Shown here piece by piece: positions 17,146 through 24,228 of a DNA stretch of 55,683 bases; the stretch's first letter is position 1, and every line of letters starts with the position of its first letter. Origin of the DNA: Streptomyces lycii (GTDB lineage: Bacteria; Actinomycetota; Actinomycetes; Streptomycetales; Streptomycetaceae). A model generated the notes under the pieces. It was not told the DNA's origin and ran no database searches. It worked only from the letters and a program-made list of their open reading frames with translations. The position numbers were made by a program, and so were the translations under genes. The DNA lies in NCBI RefSeq assembly GCF_009735685.1, contig NZ_WHPN01000157.1, positions 1 to 55,683 of the forward strand, given 5' to 3'.

Positions 17146-17237
17146 GTCACGGGTGCGAGGCTGCTTCGGTCACGGGTGCGAGGCCGCTTCCGTCACGGAT
17201 GCGAGGCCGCTTCCGTCACGGGCGCGACACCGACCCG
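17146..17237. repeat. Tandem array, 23-bp unit
   Basis: Four consecutive 23-bp units at 17146, 17169, 17192 and 17215, each starting GTCACGG(G/A)(T/C)GCGA. The first three match almost perfectly and the fourth diverges at its end. There are no spacers between units. Confidence 0.9.
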
Positions 17238-17275
17238 TGACGGGTGCGTGCGAGACCGGGCCCTCTCGCCGGTGC

Positions 17276-17395
17276 GTGATCCGGTCCGGCCACGGGCAGG
17301 TGATCCGGTCCGGCCATGAGACCGTGACCAGGTCCGGCCATGGGCACGTGATTCGGTCCGGCCATGGGTACCTGATCCGGCCGGGCCGGCCCGTC
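17276..17395. repeat. Tandem array, 24-bp unit
   Basis: Four 24-bp units at 17276, 17300, 17324 and 17348, plus a degenerate fifth at 17372. The core is GTGATCCGGTCCGGCCA(C/T)G. A continuous frame crosses the array into the DinB-like gene and would encode an 8-residue repeat (VIRSGHGQ-like), but the promoter at 17427-17455 lies after it, so it is probably untranslated. Confidence 0.9.
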
Positions 17396-17426
17396 CCAAC
17401 GCGCTTGTCCGCCCGTCCGAATGCGC

Positions 17427-17461
17427 TTGTCCGCCGTTCCCGCCCGGCTTACCGTGCCGCG
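17427..17461 (+). promoter_or_regulatory. Promoter of a leaderless DinB-like gene
   Basis: TTGTCC at 17427-17432 and TACCGT at 17450-17455 are separated by exactly 17 bp. The GTG start codon at 17462 is only 6 bp after the -10 hexamer and has no ribosome site. This is the layout of a leaderless actinomycete transcript starting at the GTG. Confidence 0.65.
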
Positions 17462-18118
17462 GTGGACCTCTTCTCACGCTCGTGGGCCGCGCTGCGCGCG
17501 ACGGTCGCCGCCCTCCCGGACGAGCACTTCGAGCAGCCGTCCGGCTGTACCGGCTGGCTCGTGCGGGACCTGGTGTGCCATCTCGTCATCGACGCCCAGG
17601 ACGTTCTGATCACCCTGGTCACGCCCGCCGGAACCGCACCGACCGCGGACGCGGTCACCTACTGGGACGTCACCGGCACGCCGCCGACGGGCGAGGACCC
17701 GCTCGACGCGCTGATTCCCCGGCTGGCCGCCGCGTACGGCGAGCCGGGGCTGCTCAAGTTCCACCTCGACGACGTCGGTTCCGCCGCGGGCCGTGCCGCC
17801 GCGCTCGCCGACCCCGCCGTGTGCGTCGGCACCCGGGGCAAGGTGCTGACCATCGGCGACTACCTCTCCGCGTACGTGCTCGAATGGACGTTGCACCACC
17901 TCGACCTGATCGCGTGTCTTCCGCCTGCCGCCGGGCCGCCCGCCGAGACCCTCGCGGCGGCGCGCGCCTTGCTGGAGCAGATCGCCGGGAGCCCGTTTCC
18001 CGCCTCCTTCTCCGACCGGGACGTGCTGCTGGCCGGCACCGGACGCCGCGCCCCGACCGATGCGGAGCGGGCCGCGCTGGGCGGCCCAGCCGCGAAGCTG
18101 CCGTTCGTCCTGGGCTGA
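17462..18118 (+). CDS. DinB/maleylpyruvate-isomerase-like (mycothiol-dependent type) protein
   Basis: A 218-residue protein of the DinB four-helix superfamily, maleylpyruvate isomerase N-terminal type. The N-terminal part, W..LR.TVAALPDEHFEQPSGCTGWLVRDLVCHLVIDAQD, is characteristic. The metal-binding histidine is expected in VCHLVIDAQ near residue 41, with others in the LEWTLHHLDL segment near residue 145. Members may act as thiol-dependent enzymes; the substrate here is not known. The GTG at 17462 is chosen because a well-spaced promoter ends 6 bp before it. A longer frame to about 17123 runs only through tandem repeats. Confidence 0.8.
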   Translation: MDLFSRSWAALRATVAALPDEHFEQPSGCTGWLVRDLVCHLVIDAQDVLITLVTPAGTAPTADAVTYWDVTGTPPTGEDPLDALIPRLAAAYGEPGLLKFHLDDVGSAAGRAAALADPAVCVGTRGKVLTIGDYLSAYVLEWTLHHLDLIACLPPAAGPPAETLAAARALLEQIAGSPFPASFSDRDVLLAGTGRRAPTDAERAALGGPAAKLPFVLG

Positions 18119-18122
18119 GCCG

Positions 18123-19523
18123 TCAGCCCCGGTCGCGCAGCGAACAGGAGTTCACGAGGTCGCCCCCGCCGGGGCGGCGCAGCGTGCGGTCCGCGGGTGG
18201 AGCGGCACCGCGCTCCACCCAGGCCGTCAGCGCGGACAGCGCCGCCCGGTAGCAGGGCAGAATCGGCCGCAGCCGGTCCGGATGGCGGTCGTACAGCCCG
18301 TCGACATGCGTGCCGTCCTCGACCGTGTAGAAGCGGTGCAGCCGCTCGCGGCCCCGCTCGGAGATCATCCGGTCGTAGACCCCGGAGTCCGCGGCGAGCG
18401 GCAGCAGCGCGTCCAGATCGCCGTGCAGAGTGATCATCGGCTTCCCGATGCGGCCGGTGAGGGCGATCCGCCCGACCGCCTTGCGCACCGACGCGGGGCG
18501 GCGCTCGTAGACGTAGGACGCGTCGGAGGCGCAGGGCGCCAGGATCTCCTCGGTGGTCCCGCCCGCCGACGGGCCCGGGCAGTGGGGGTCGTACGAGGGG
18601 TCGAGTTCCGCGCGGTAGGTCTTCTGCGTGACACCCCAGTACGCCTGCTGGTGGTACGGCCACAGAAAGCCGGATTCCGGCGCGAAACCGGCCCGTGCCA
18701 TGTCGGTGGCGGACGCCTCATCGGTGCCGTACGCCACCGCGGTGGGCAGCGAGGTGAGCAGGTTCGGGCCCTCGGCGGTCCAGAGGGTGCCCTCCCAGTC
18801 CACTCCGCCGTCGTACAGCTCCGGGCGGTTCTCCAGCTGCCAGCGGGTCAGATAGCCGCCGTTGGAGATGCCCGTGATGTACGTGCGCAGGGGCCGCTGC
18901 CCGTAGCGGTCGGCGACCGCCGCGCGCGCGGCGCGGGTCAACTCGGTGGTGCGCCGGTTCCACTCCGCGATGGCGTCCCCCGGGCGCCCGCCGTCGGTGT
19001 GGAAGTCCGGCCCGCTGTTGCCCTTGTCGGTCGACGCGTACGCGTAGCCGCGGGCCAGCACGTGATCGGAGATCAGCGCGTCCGTCGCGTACTGCTTGCG
19101 GGTGCCCGGGGCGCCGGTGACGACGAGCCCGCCGTTCCAGTCGTCGGGCAGCCGGATCACGAACTGCGCGTCGTGGTGCCAGCCGTGTGTGGTGTTCAGC
19201 CGCGAATCGTCGGGGAAGTAGCCGTCGATCTGGATGCCCGGCACGCCGCTGGGGCGGCGGGTGCCGGCGGCGGCGAGACCGGTCTGGTCGGCGGTGTCGG
19301 TGTACCGGGTGCCGGCGAGTGCGGCCGTGGTCAGATCGGGCAGGCAGGCGGACTCCTGGTGCTCGGCGCGGGGTACGTCGATCCTGTCCTGCCGGGCGCA
19401 GTGGCCGCCGTGCGCGCCGGACGGCGTGTGCGCCGAGGCCCGGGCCGGGGCGCCGCCGCCGGCGACGGTCACCATCAGCAGGGCGGTGGCGAGGAGAGGT
19501 ACGGCTCTGCGGCGCGGACGCAT
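18123..19523 (-). CDS. Secreted alpha/beta hydrolase (tannase / 3-hydroxybutyrate oligomer hydrolase-like)
   Basis: A 466-residue protein with a signal peptide (MRPRRRAVPLLATALLMVTVAGG, cleaved near ARASA). It has a serine-hydrolase triad layout: the nucleophile elbow GISNGG near residue 218, an acid aspartate in HGDLDALLPL near 368 and a histidine in DGTHVDGLYD near 404. Several cysteines and an NGGLVVTGAPGT oxyanion-like segment fit large secreted esterases. The start ATG at 19523 follows GGAGG. It is convergent with the DinB-like gene, with only 4 bp between stops. The substrate is not evident; a polyester or ester-linked plant compound is possible. Confidence 0.75.
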   Translation of the reverse strand: MRPRRRAVPLLATALLMVTVAGGGAPARASAHTPSGAHGGHCARQDRIDVPRAEHQESACLPDLTTAALAGTRYTDTADQTGLAAAGTRRPSGVPGIQIDGYFPDDSRLNTTHGWHHDAQFVIRLPDDWNGGLVVTGAPGTRKQYATDALISDHVLARGYAYASTDKGNSGPDFHTDGGRPGDAIAEWNRRTTELTRAARAAVADRYGQRPLRTYITGISNGGYLTRWQLENRPELYDGGVDWEGTLWTAEGPNLLTSLPTAVAYGTDEASATDMARAGFAPESGFLWPYHQQAYWGVTQKTYRAELDPSYDPHCPGPSAGGTTEEILAPCASDASYVYERRPASVRKAVGRIALTGRIGKPMITLHGDLDALLPLAADSGVYDRMISERGRERLHRFYTVEDGTHVDGLYDRHPDRLRPILPCYRAALSALTAWVERGAAPPADRTLRRPGGGDLVNSCSLRDRG

Positions 19524-20010
19524 GGAGGGTCCTCCGGTTCGGGTCGCGGAACGGGGCGCGGCGCCACATCGTGCCGACGGCCGTGCCGCGACGGCCATGG
19601 GCGCGGCCCACACGGTGGGCCGGCACCGGGTGTGGGCGCCGGCCGGCGAGCACTACGGCTGTCCGCGGGGGCGCCGCGGGGACCGCGGGGTCTGGGGGCG
19701 TGCGGGGGTCAGGGGGGTCCCGCGAGGGCCGCGGCGGGCGGGATGCCGCACGGGCTTCCGGCGCGGCCGGCGGCCGGGAAGCGGTACGGACTTGGGTGGG
19801 GCGAGCGGCCGGGAGGTCACGCGGGCTCTGGGGCGCGCTGTGCGGACTTGGGGCACGCTGTGCGGGCGGGCTTGGGGCGCGCTGTGTGGGCTTGCGGCGA
19901 GCGGTGCGGCCGCGGACAACCGGCGGAACGCCGTCCGGAAAGCGGCGGCGCGGCTTCTGCTCCCCCTGCCGCTGCCCTGCCCCTTCCCCCTGCTCCTGCT
20001 CCCTGATCCC
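19524..20010. other. Gene-free, strand-skewed low-complexity DNA
   Basis: Between the secreted hydrolase and the next gene are 629 bp without a supportable gene. The left part (about 19630-19920) is G-rich, with a few loose copies of CTTGGGGCGCGCTGTG-like sequence (about 19825-19900). The right part turns C-rich and runs into the 13-bp array. Frames through it have no consistent codon bias. Confidence 0.5.
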
Positions 20011-20127
20011 GCCTCCGGGCCCCGCTTCCCGGCCCCGCCTCCGGGCCCCGCTTCCCGGCCCCGCTTCCCGGCCCCGCTTCCCGGCCCCGCTTCCCGGCCC
20101 CGCCTCCCGGCTTCGCCTCCGGGCCTC
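20011..20127. repeat. Tandem array, 13-bp unit, nine copies
   Basis: Nine exact-length 13-bp units run from 20011 to 20127. Five are GCTTCCCGGCCCC and four are variants such as GCCTCCGGGCCCC. Because 13 is not a multiple of three, it is not a coding repeat. It lies just beyond the 3' end of the next minus-strand gene. Confidence 0.92.
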
Positions 20128-20152
20128 GGACCCCGGCCTCTGCCGTCCCGCG

Positions 20153-20977
20153 TCAGGCCGGGCGGGCGGCCAGTTCGTCCAGCGCCTTGAGCAGCCCCGG
20201 AAGCCGGGATCCCCGGCCGACCGGCAGCACTTCGCCCGGCATGTTGTCGAGCAGCACGAACGCGATGTCGTCGGTGCGGGCCACCATGCTCCAGCCGGGG
20301 CCGTCCGCGCGCAGGATCCGGGCGCCGTCGGAAGCGAAGGAAGAACGGATGCGACCCAGCGGAGGAGGCGTCTTTACATAGGCGTGCGCCTCGCGCAGGA
20401 CCTTGCGCACCCCCTCGTGCGACGGCTCGGCCGGTTCGGCGGCACCGCCCGGCCCGGAGGCGTCAGCGGACGTCTCCGGCTCCTCGAACTGCTCCCGCCA
20501 CACCGCCCATTGCAGCGCGATCTCGTCGGCGCCCAGCCGCCGCTGCTCGGAACCCCACTGGGAGGAGTCCGGCGGCGCGAGCGGGGCCTGCAGGTCCTCC
20601 ATGCCGGGTCCGGGGAGCGGGTCGTGCGGCGCCGGGACGCCCGGGGCGGCGACTGCGACGTGCAGCGGCCAGCCGGGGAGCGCGCAGACCACCGTCCGCT
20701 CGTCGGGTGACAGGTCGTACTCCATGCCGCAGTCCCACGCGGCGAGGGCGCAGGCGACGAGCGAGACGTCGTCGACGACCACGGTCCAGCGGGCACCCCG
20801 GCCGTCCTGGCCGAGCACCAGGCCGTAGCCCTGCGGATACGGTTCGAGCCCGAGGACCCCGCACGCCTCCGGATAGTCGTCGCCGAGCACGCTCGGGAAG
20901 CGAGCAGGCGTGAGCAGCACGGCCGTCAGTACGAACAGCGCGTCCTCGGTCTCCTCGACGTCCTCCGTCGTGGCCAC
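20153..20977 (-). CDS. Conserved hypothetical protein
   Basis: A 274-residue soluble protein, acidic at the N-terminus (TTEDVEETEDALFVLTAVLLTPARFPSVLGDDYPEA), without a signal peptide or membrane segment. The middle has GRGARWTVVVDDVSLVACALAAWDCGMEYDL and the C-terminus SMVARTDDIAFVLLDNMPG. I do not recognise a characterised family. The GTG at 20977 is preceded by GGGGAGG at good spacing; longer starts lack a ribosome site. Codon bias is strong, so the gene is real. Confidence 0.75.
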   Translation of the reverse strand: MATTEDVEETEDALFVLTAVLLTPARFPSVLGDDYPEACGVLGLEPYPQGYGLVLGQDGRGARWTVVVDDVSLVACALAAWDCGMEYDLSPDERTVVCALPGWPLHVAVAAPGVPAPHDPLPGPGMEDLQAPLAPPDSSQWGSEQRRLGADEIALQWAVWREQFEEPETSADASGPGGAAEPAEPSHEGVRKVLREAHAYVKTPPPLGRIRSSFASDGARILRADGPGWSMVARTDDIAFVLLDNMPGEVLPVGRGSRLPGLLKALDELAARPA

Positions 20978-21205
20978 GGCAGCCTCCCCAGCGGTCAGTG
21001 GTGGCCGAACCTTAACCAGTGGGTAACCCCGGAGTCGAGGGTTCCGAACGCTCGCGCCCGCGGTGGGGGAGGCCGCGCGGGAAGGCTCTGCCGCGCCCGT
21101 GCGGTCACGGCCCTGCCACGGCCCTGCCACGGCCCCGCCACGATTCGCAGCGGTCCGTGACCGTCCGCGACGGGCGTGCGATCTCGCCGTTCCCGGGCCG
21201 ACGGG

Positions 21206-21496
21206 TCAGTCCGGGGGGAGGCCGAGCAGGGAACGGGCCACGGTCCGGGGCGACTCGCCGCGTTCCCGGGCCAGTTGGGCGACGGCCCGGCAGGCGAGTT
21301 CCGTCACACCGAAGGACAGGGCCTCCGGGGACACCCAGCCCGCGGCTTCCTCCTCCCGCTCGTCGTCGGCCTCGGCACCGGCCGCGACGTAGGCGGCTGC
21401 CGCCTCGAACAGATTGTGCGGGCGCGGGGCCGGAGACCCGTCGTTCCCGCCGGCCGGCCTCGGCGGAACCACCAGCTTGCGAAGTCTGCGCAGCAT
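21206..21496 (-). CDS. Small conserved hypothetical protein
   Basis: A 96-residue protein starting with a basic stretch (MLRRLRKLVVPPRP), followed by an alanine/glutamate-rich middle (FEAAAAYVAAGAEADDEREEEAAGW) and a helical C-terminus (ELACRAVAQLARERGESPRTVARSLL). The last part resembles a small helical DNA- or protein-binding segment but no family is recognised. The 228 bp between it and the previous gene hold only three copies of an 11-bp GCCCTGCCACG-like repeat (about 21105-21140). Confidence 0.62.
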   Translation of the reverse strand: MLRRLRKLVVPPRPAGGNDGSPAPRPHNLFEAAAAYVAAGAEADDEREEEAAGWVSPEALSFGVTELACRAVAQLARERGESPRTVARSLLGLPPD

Positions 21497-21766
21497 GACC
21501 GGTCACCCCTCACCGAGGTCGCGTGTCTCTCCTGGCCCGATTCCGTGTCCTTCCAGTGTGCGCCTGCGGGCGACGGTGTCACGGGCATGCGGAACGGGAC
21601 GGTCGGCTGATTCCCCGGGGCCTGTTGCTGCCGCGGGCGCGTGCCGCCTGCTGCCGCGGGTGCGTGCCGTCGGCCGCGTGACGGAAAGTGCGGGTTGCCT
21701 CCGGGTACCGGGGTGGGACAGGGTGGCAGGCAGTTGACGTGAGCCGCTGGACCGGGAGGCAGGAGC

Positions 21767-22177
21767 ATGGCGCTCAATCAAGGGCTCGACTGGCTGCTGG
21801 ACGACCTGACCAAGCGCCTGACGTATGTCCGCCACGCGCTGGTGCTGTCCAACGACGGCCTGGTGACGGCGGCCAGTTCCGATCTGGGCCGGGAGGACGC
21901 GGAGCATCTGGCCGCGGTGTCCTCCGGCCTGCACAGCCTCGCCAAGGGCTCCGGCCACCACTTCGGGGCGGGGCGGGTGCGGCAGACCATGGTGGAATTC
22001 GACGACGGGGTGCTGTTCGTGACAGCCGCGGGCAACGGCAGTTGTCTGTGCGTTCTCGCGGGCGCCGACGCCGACATAGGCCAGGTCGCGTACGAGATGA
22101 CGCTGCTGGTGAACCGGGTCGGCGAACACCTGGGCGTCGCGGCCCGGGACCGCGGGGGACCGGCCGAGGCCGGCTGA
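21767..22177 (+). CDS. Roadblock/LC7-domain protein, orphan
   Basis: A 136-residue protein covering one whole roadblock/LC7 domain: LDWLLDDLTKRLTYVRHALVLSNDGLVTAASSDL, then DAEHLAAVSSGLHSLAKGSG, the strand VEFDDGVLFVTAAGNGSCLCVLAG and ADIGQVAYEMTLLVNRVGEHL. In actinomycetes such proteins usually sit in conservons beside a sensor kinase, a DUF742 protein and a Ras-like GTPase. None of those partners is here, so it stands alone and probably regulates a GTPase encoded elsewhere. Confidence 0.88.
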   Translation: MALNQGLDWLLDDLTKRLTYVRHALVLSNDGLVTAASSDLGREDAEHLAAVSSGLHSLAKGSGHHFGAGRVRQTMVEFDDGVLFVTAAGNGSCLCVLAGADADIGQVAYEMTLLVNRVGEHLGVAARDRGGPAEAG

Positions 22178-22481
22178 GTGAAGGCCGGCTGGGCGGAGAC
22201 GGGCTGGGCGGAGACCGGTTGGCTGACCGGTGAGCGGTCGGCTGAACGGGAAGCCGCCGGTTGAACCGAGGGCGGTCGGCTGGCGGCAGAGCAGCCAACT
22301 GACTGCAGAGGGGCCGGCTGAGCGGTGACCGGTCGGTTGACCGGCCGCGGGCGCGCCGCGCCGCTCCTCTCCACACCTCCGTCACGGGCGGAAACGAGGT
22401 TTTCCACAGGCTCCGCGGGATGTCGCACTTCCGCGCTACGGTCGTCACCGAGAGTGATCGACCGAGCGGGGGAGGACTGTC
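22178..22481. other. Intergenic stretch with degenerate short repeats
   Basis: 304 bp between the roadblock gene and the next CDS. The first half holds loose, imperfect copies of GGCTGGGCGGAGAC and GGTCGGCTG-type segments, and the second half leads to a strong ribosome site (GGGGGAGGA) before 22482. I see no gene in it. Confidence 0.5.
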
Positions 22482-24008
22482 ATGGCAGTGGACACGGAGG
22501 CGGCGCGGGAGCGGACCGCGACGGAAGGTGAGCGGGACGCGGCCAGGGTCGGGCAGAGTGCGGCGACGGCCGAGCGGGCTGCGTGGGCTGCCGAGGGGGA
22601 CGCGGCGATGGCCGAGCGGGCTGCATCGGCTGCCGAGCGGGACTCGGCGACGGCCGAGGGGGTTGCGTCGGTTGCCGAGCGGGACTCGGTGGTGCGGGGC
22701 GGCCACGGGGAGCTGCTGGGCTTCCGCAGGGCGGCCGAGCAGTTGCTGCTGAAACCGGGGGAGTTGGAGCTCGGGACGTGCCTCGGCGTGATCCGGTCCG
22801 TCGCCGACCCGGCGGGACGGCGCCGGGTGCCGCGTGCCGAGGTGGACCGGCTGCGGGCGGCCGAGGGCTTCCCCGACGTGCTGCGGGACCGGGTGCGGGC
22901 GGTGGGCACAGCCGAAGGTGCCGTGCTGATGGGCGTCGGAGCCGGCCGCTTCACCCGGCTCGCCCGGGTCGGCTGCTTCAGCCCGGTGGCCTTCCGCGTC
23001 AACCGCTATCGCGCCGTGGTCTGGCGCTATCCGGCGGCCGAGTTGCGACGGTTCGCCGAGCGGGAGCCGCAGTTGCTGACGGGGTGCACCCCGAAGGGGT
23101 TGCGGGCGATGCTCGACGCGGGAGAGGACTGGCGCCCGCGGAACTGGCGCAGCAGGCGCATCGGCCAGCTCGTCCGCGAGACGGAGGACGCCTGGCGGCG
23201 CGCGGCGGTGTCCGCGGCCGTGCTGGGCGCGGACCAGCTCGTGGACGTCGTCGACGACCCCTATGAGCGGGCCCATCTGCGGCGGCTGCAGCCCTCCCTG
23301 CTGCCGCTGCGCCCCGGGGGTTCGGCTTCGTGGCCGGTGGTGGAGCGGCTGCTGTTCGCCGACGACCCGGACGAGATCCTCTGGCACCGCATCAGCCTGC
23401 TGCTCTGCCTGGACGAGGCACGGGCGGTGCAGCCGGCGCCCCGGCCGGGGAGGCGGGAGCCCGGGAGCGAGTTGGCCGTGCGGGGTCCGGAGCCTGAGCC
23501 GGGGGCGTCCTGGCCGGGGCGGCAACGGGCCGTCTCCGGGCGGGGCCGGGAGCGGGTCGTGCCGGGGCCGGGGCGGGAGCGGGTCGTGTCCGGAGCCGGA
23601 CGGCCGGGTTCGGAGCCCTGGCGCACGGGGCCGGGGAGGCAGACTCCCGTTCCGGTCGGGACTCCTCGCCGGCCGGAGCGGGCCCGTCCAGCCCCAGCAC
23701 CGAGGAGCGGGCGGCGGGGGAGCCGAGTGACCCGCGGGGGCGCGGGCCTGGATGCACAGCGCCGGGACTCGAATCCACGGCGTCGGGAACCGGACCTATG
23801 GCGCCCGGACCCGGGCCCACGGCGCCCCGGCCCGGACTCGGACTCACGGCGCCGGGGCTCGAACCCACAGCGCCGGAACCCGGGCCCAGGGCGCCCGGAC
23901 CCGCACCCACGGAGCCCGGACGCGGACCTATGGCGCCCGGAGCCGAATCCGCAGCACCCGGCCCCACATCCCCGGAGCCCGCGGTCGGACCGCCGGGCGG
24001 TGGTGTGA
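22482..24008 (+). CDS. DUF6397-like hypothetical protein; C-terminus probably frameshifted
   Basis: 508 residues as read. Residues 1-70 are alanine/glutamate-rich repeats of the AERAASAAERDSA type, likely helical. Residues about 75-330 are the conserved core (GFRRAAEQLLLKPGELELGT, GFPDVLRDRVRAV, CFSPVAFRVNRYRAVVWRYP). The core resembles the Streptomyces DUF6397 family, which has helix-turn-helix-like segments; that name is tentative. From about residue 385 the frame enters a 21-bp tandem repeat and loses its G/C third-position bias, while the +2 frame keeps it to a stop at 24169. The true C-terminus may therefore end GGSWRRLFRNPR at 24169. The start ATG follows GGGGGAGGA. Confidence 0.68.
   Translation: MAVDTEAARERTATEGERDAARVGQSAATAERAAWAAEGDAAMAERAASAAERDSATAEGVASVAERDSVVRGGHGELLGFRRAAEQLLLKPGELELGTCLGVIRSVADPAGRRRVPRAEVDRLRAAEGFPDVLRDRVRAVGTAEGAVLMGVGAGRFTRLARVGCFSPVAFRVNRYRAVVWRYPAAELRRFAEREPQLLTGCTPKGLRAMLDAGEDWRPRNWRSRRIGQLVRETEDAWRRAAVSAAVLGADQLVDVVDDPYERAHLRRLQPSLLPLRPGGSASWPVVERLLFADDPDEILWHRISLLLCLDEARAVQPAPRPGRREPGSELAVRGPEPEPGASWPGRQRAVSGRGRERVVPGPGRERVVSGAGRPGSEPWRTGPGRQTPVPVGTPRRPERARPAPAPRSGRRGSRVTRGGAGLDAQRRDSNPRRREPDLWRPDPGPRRPGPDSDSRRRGSNPQRRNPGPGRPDPHPRSPDADLWRPEPNPQHPAPHPRSPRSDRRAVV
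23758..23973. repeat. Tandem array, 21-bp unit, ten copies, within a coding region
   Basis: Ten units of 21 bp (one of 27 bp) of the form GGCGCCCGGACCCGGGCCCAC run through the 3' part of the DUF6397-like gene. As 21 is a multiple of three, each frame yields a 7-residue repeat; the frame with the best codon bias gives APGPGPT-like heptads. Confidence 0.88.
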
Positions 24009-24228
24009 CGGACCCGGCCGGAGTGACGGACCCGGCCGGAGCGGTGGCCTCCGGGCCGCCGCCCCGCTCCCGTCCGTCCGGCCCCGTCCCGGCCGGCCCC
24101 GTCCCGGGCGGGGGCGGGGAGCGGCGGGCCGGCGGATCCTGGCGGCGGCTGTTCCGGAATCCCCGGTGAGCCGGGCCCGTACCGGCGCGGAGCCGGCGTC
24201 CGGGCGGCGGACCGGCGCCGAGGACGGC

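Noticed and set aside
17146..17395. Possible CRISPR array
   Set aside because: Units are directly adjacent with no spacers of constant length, there is no cas gene nearby, and the units differ between two arrays.
17123..17461. N-terminal extension of the DinB-like protein through the repeat arrays
   Set aside because: The frame is open but shows no codon bias, consists of repeats, and a well-spaced promoter lies after it with the GTG 6 bp downstream.
21767..22177. Conservon (sensor kinase, roadblock, DUF742, GTPase)
   Set aside because: Only the roadblock gene is present; flanking genes have no kinase, DUF742 or GTPase motifs.
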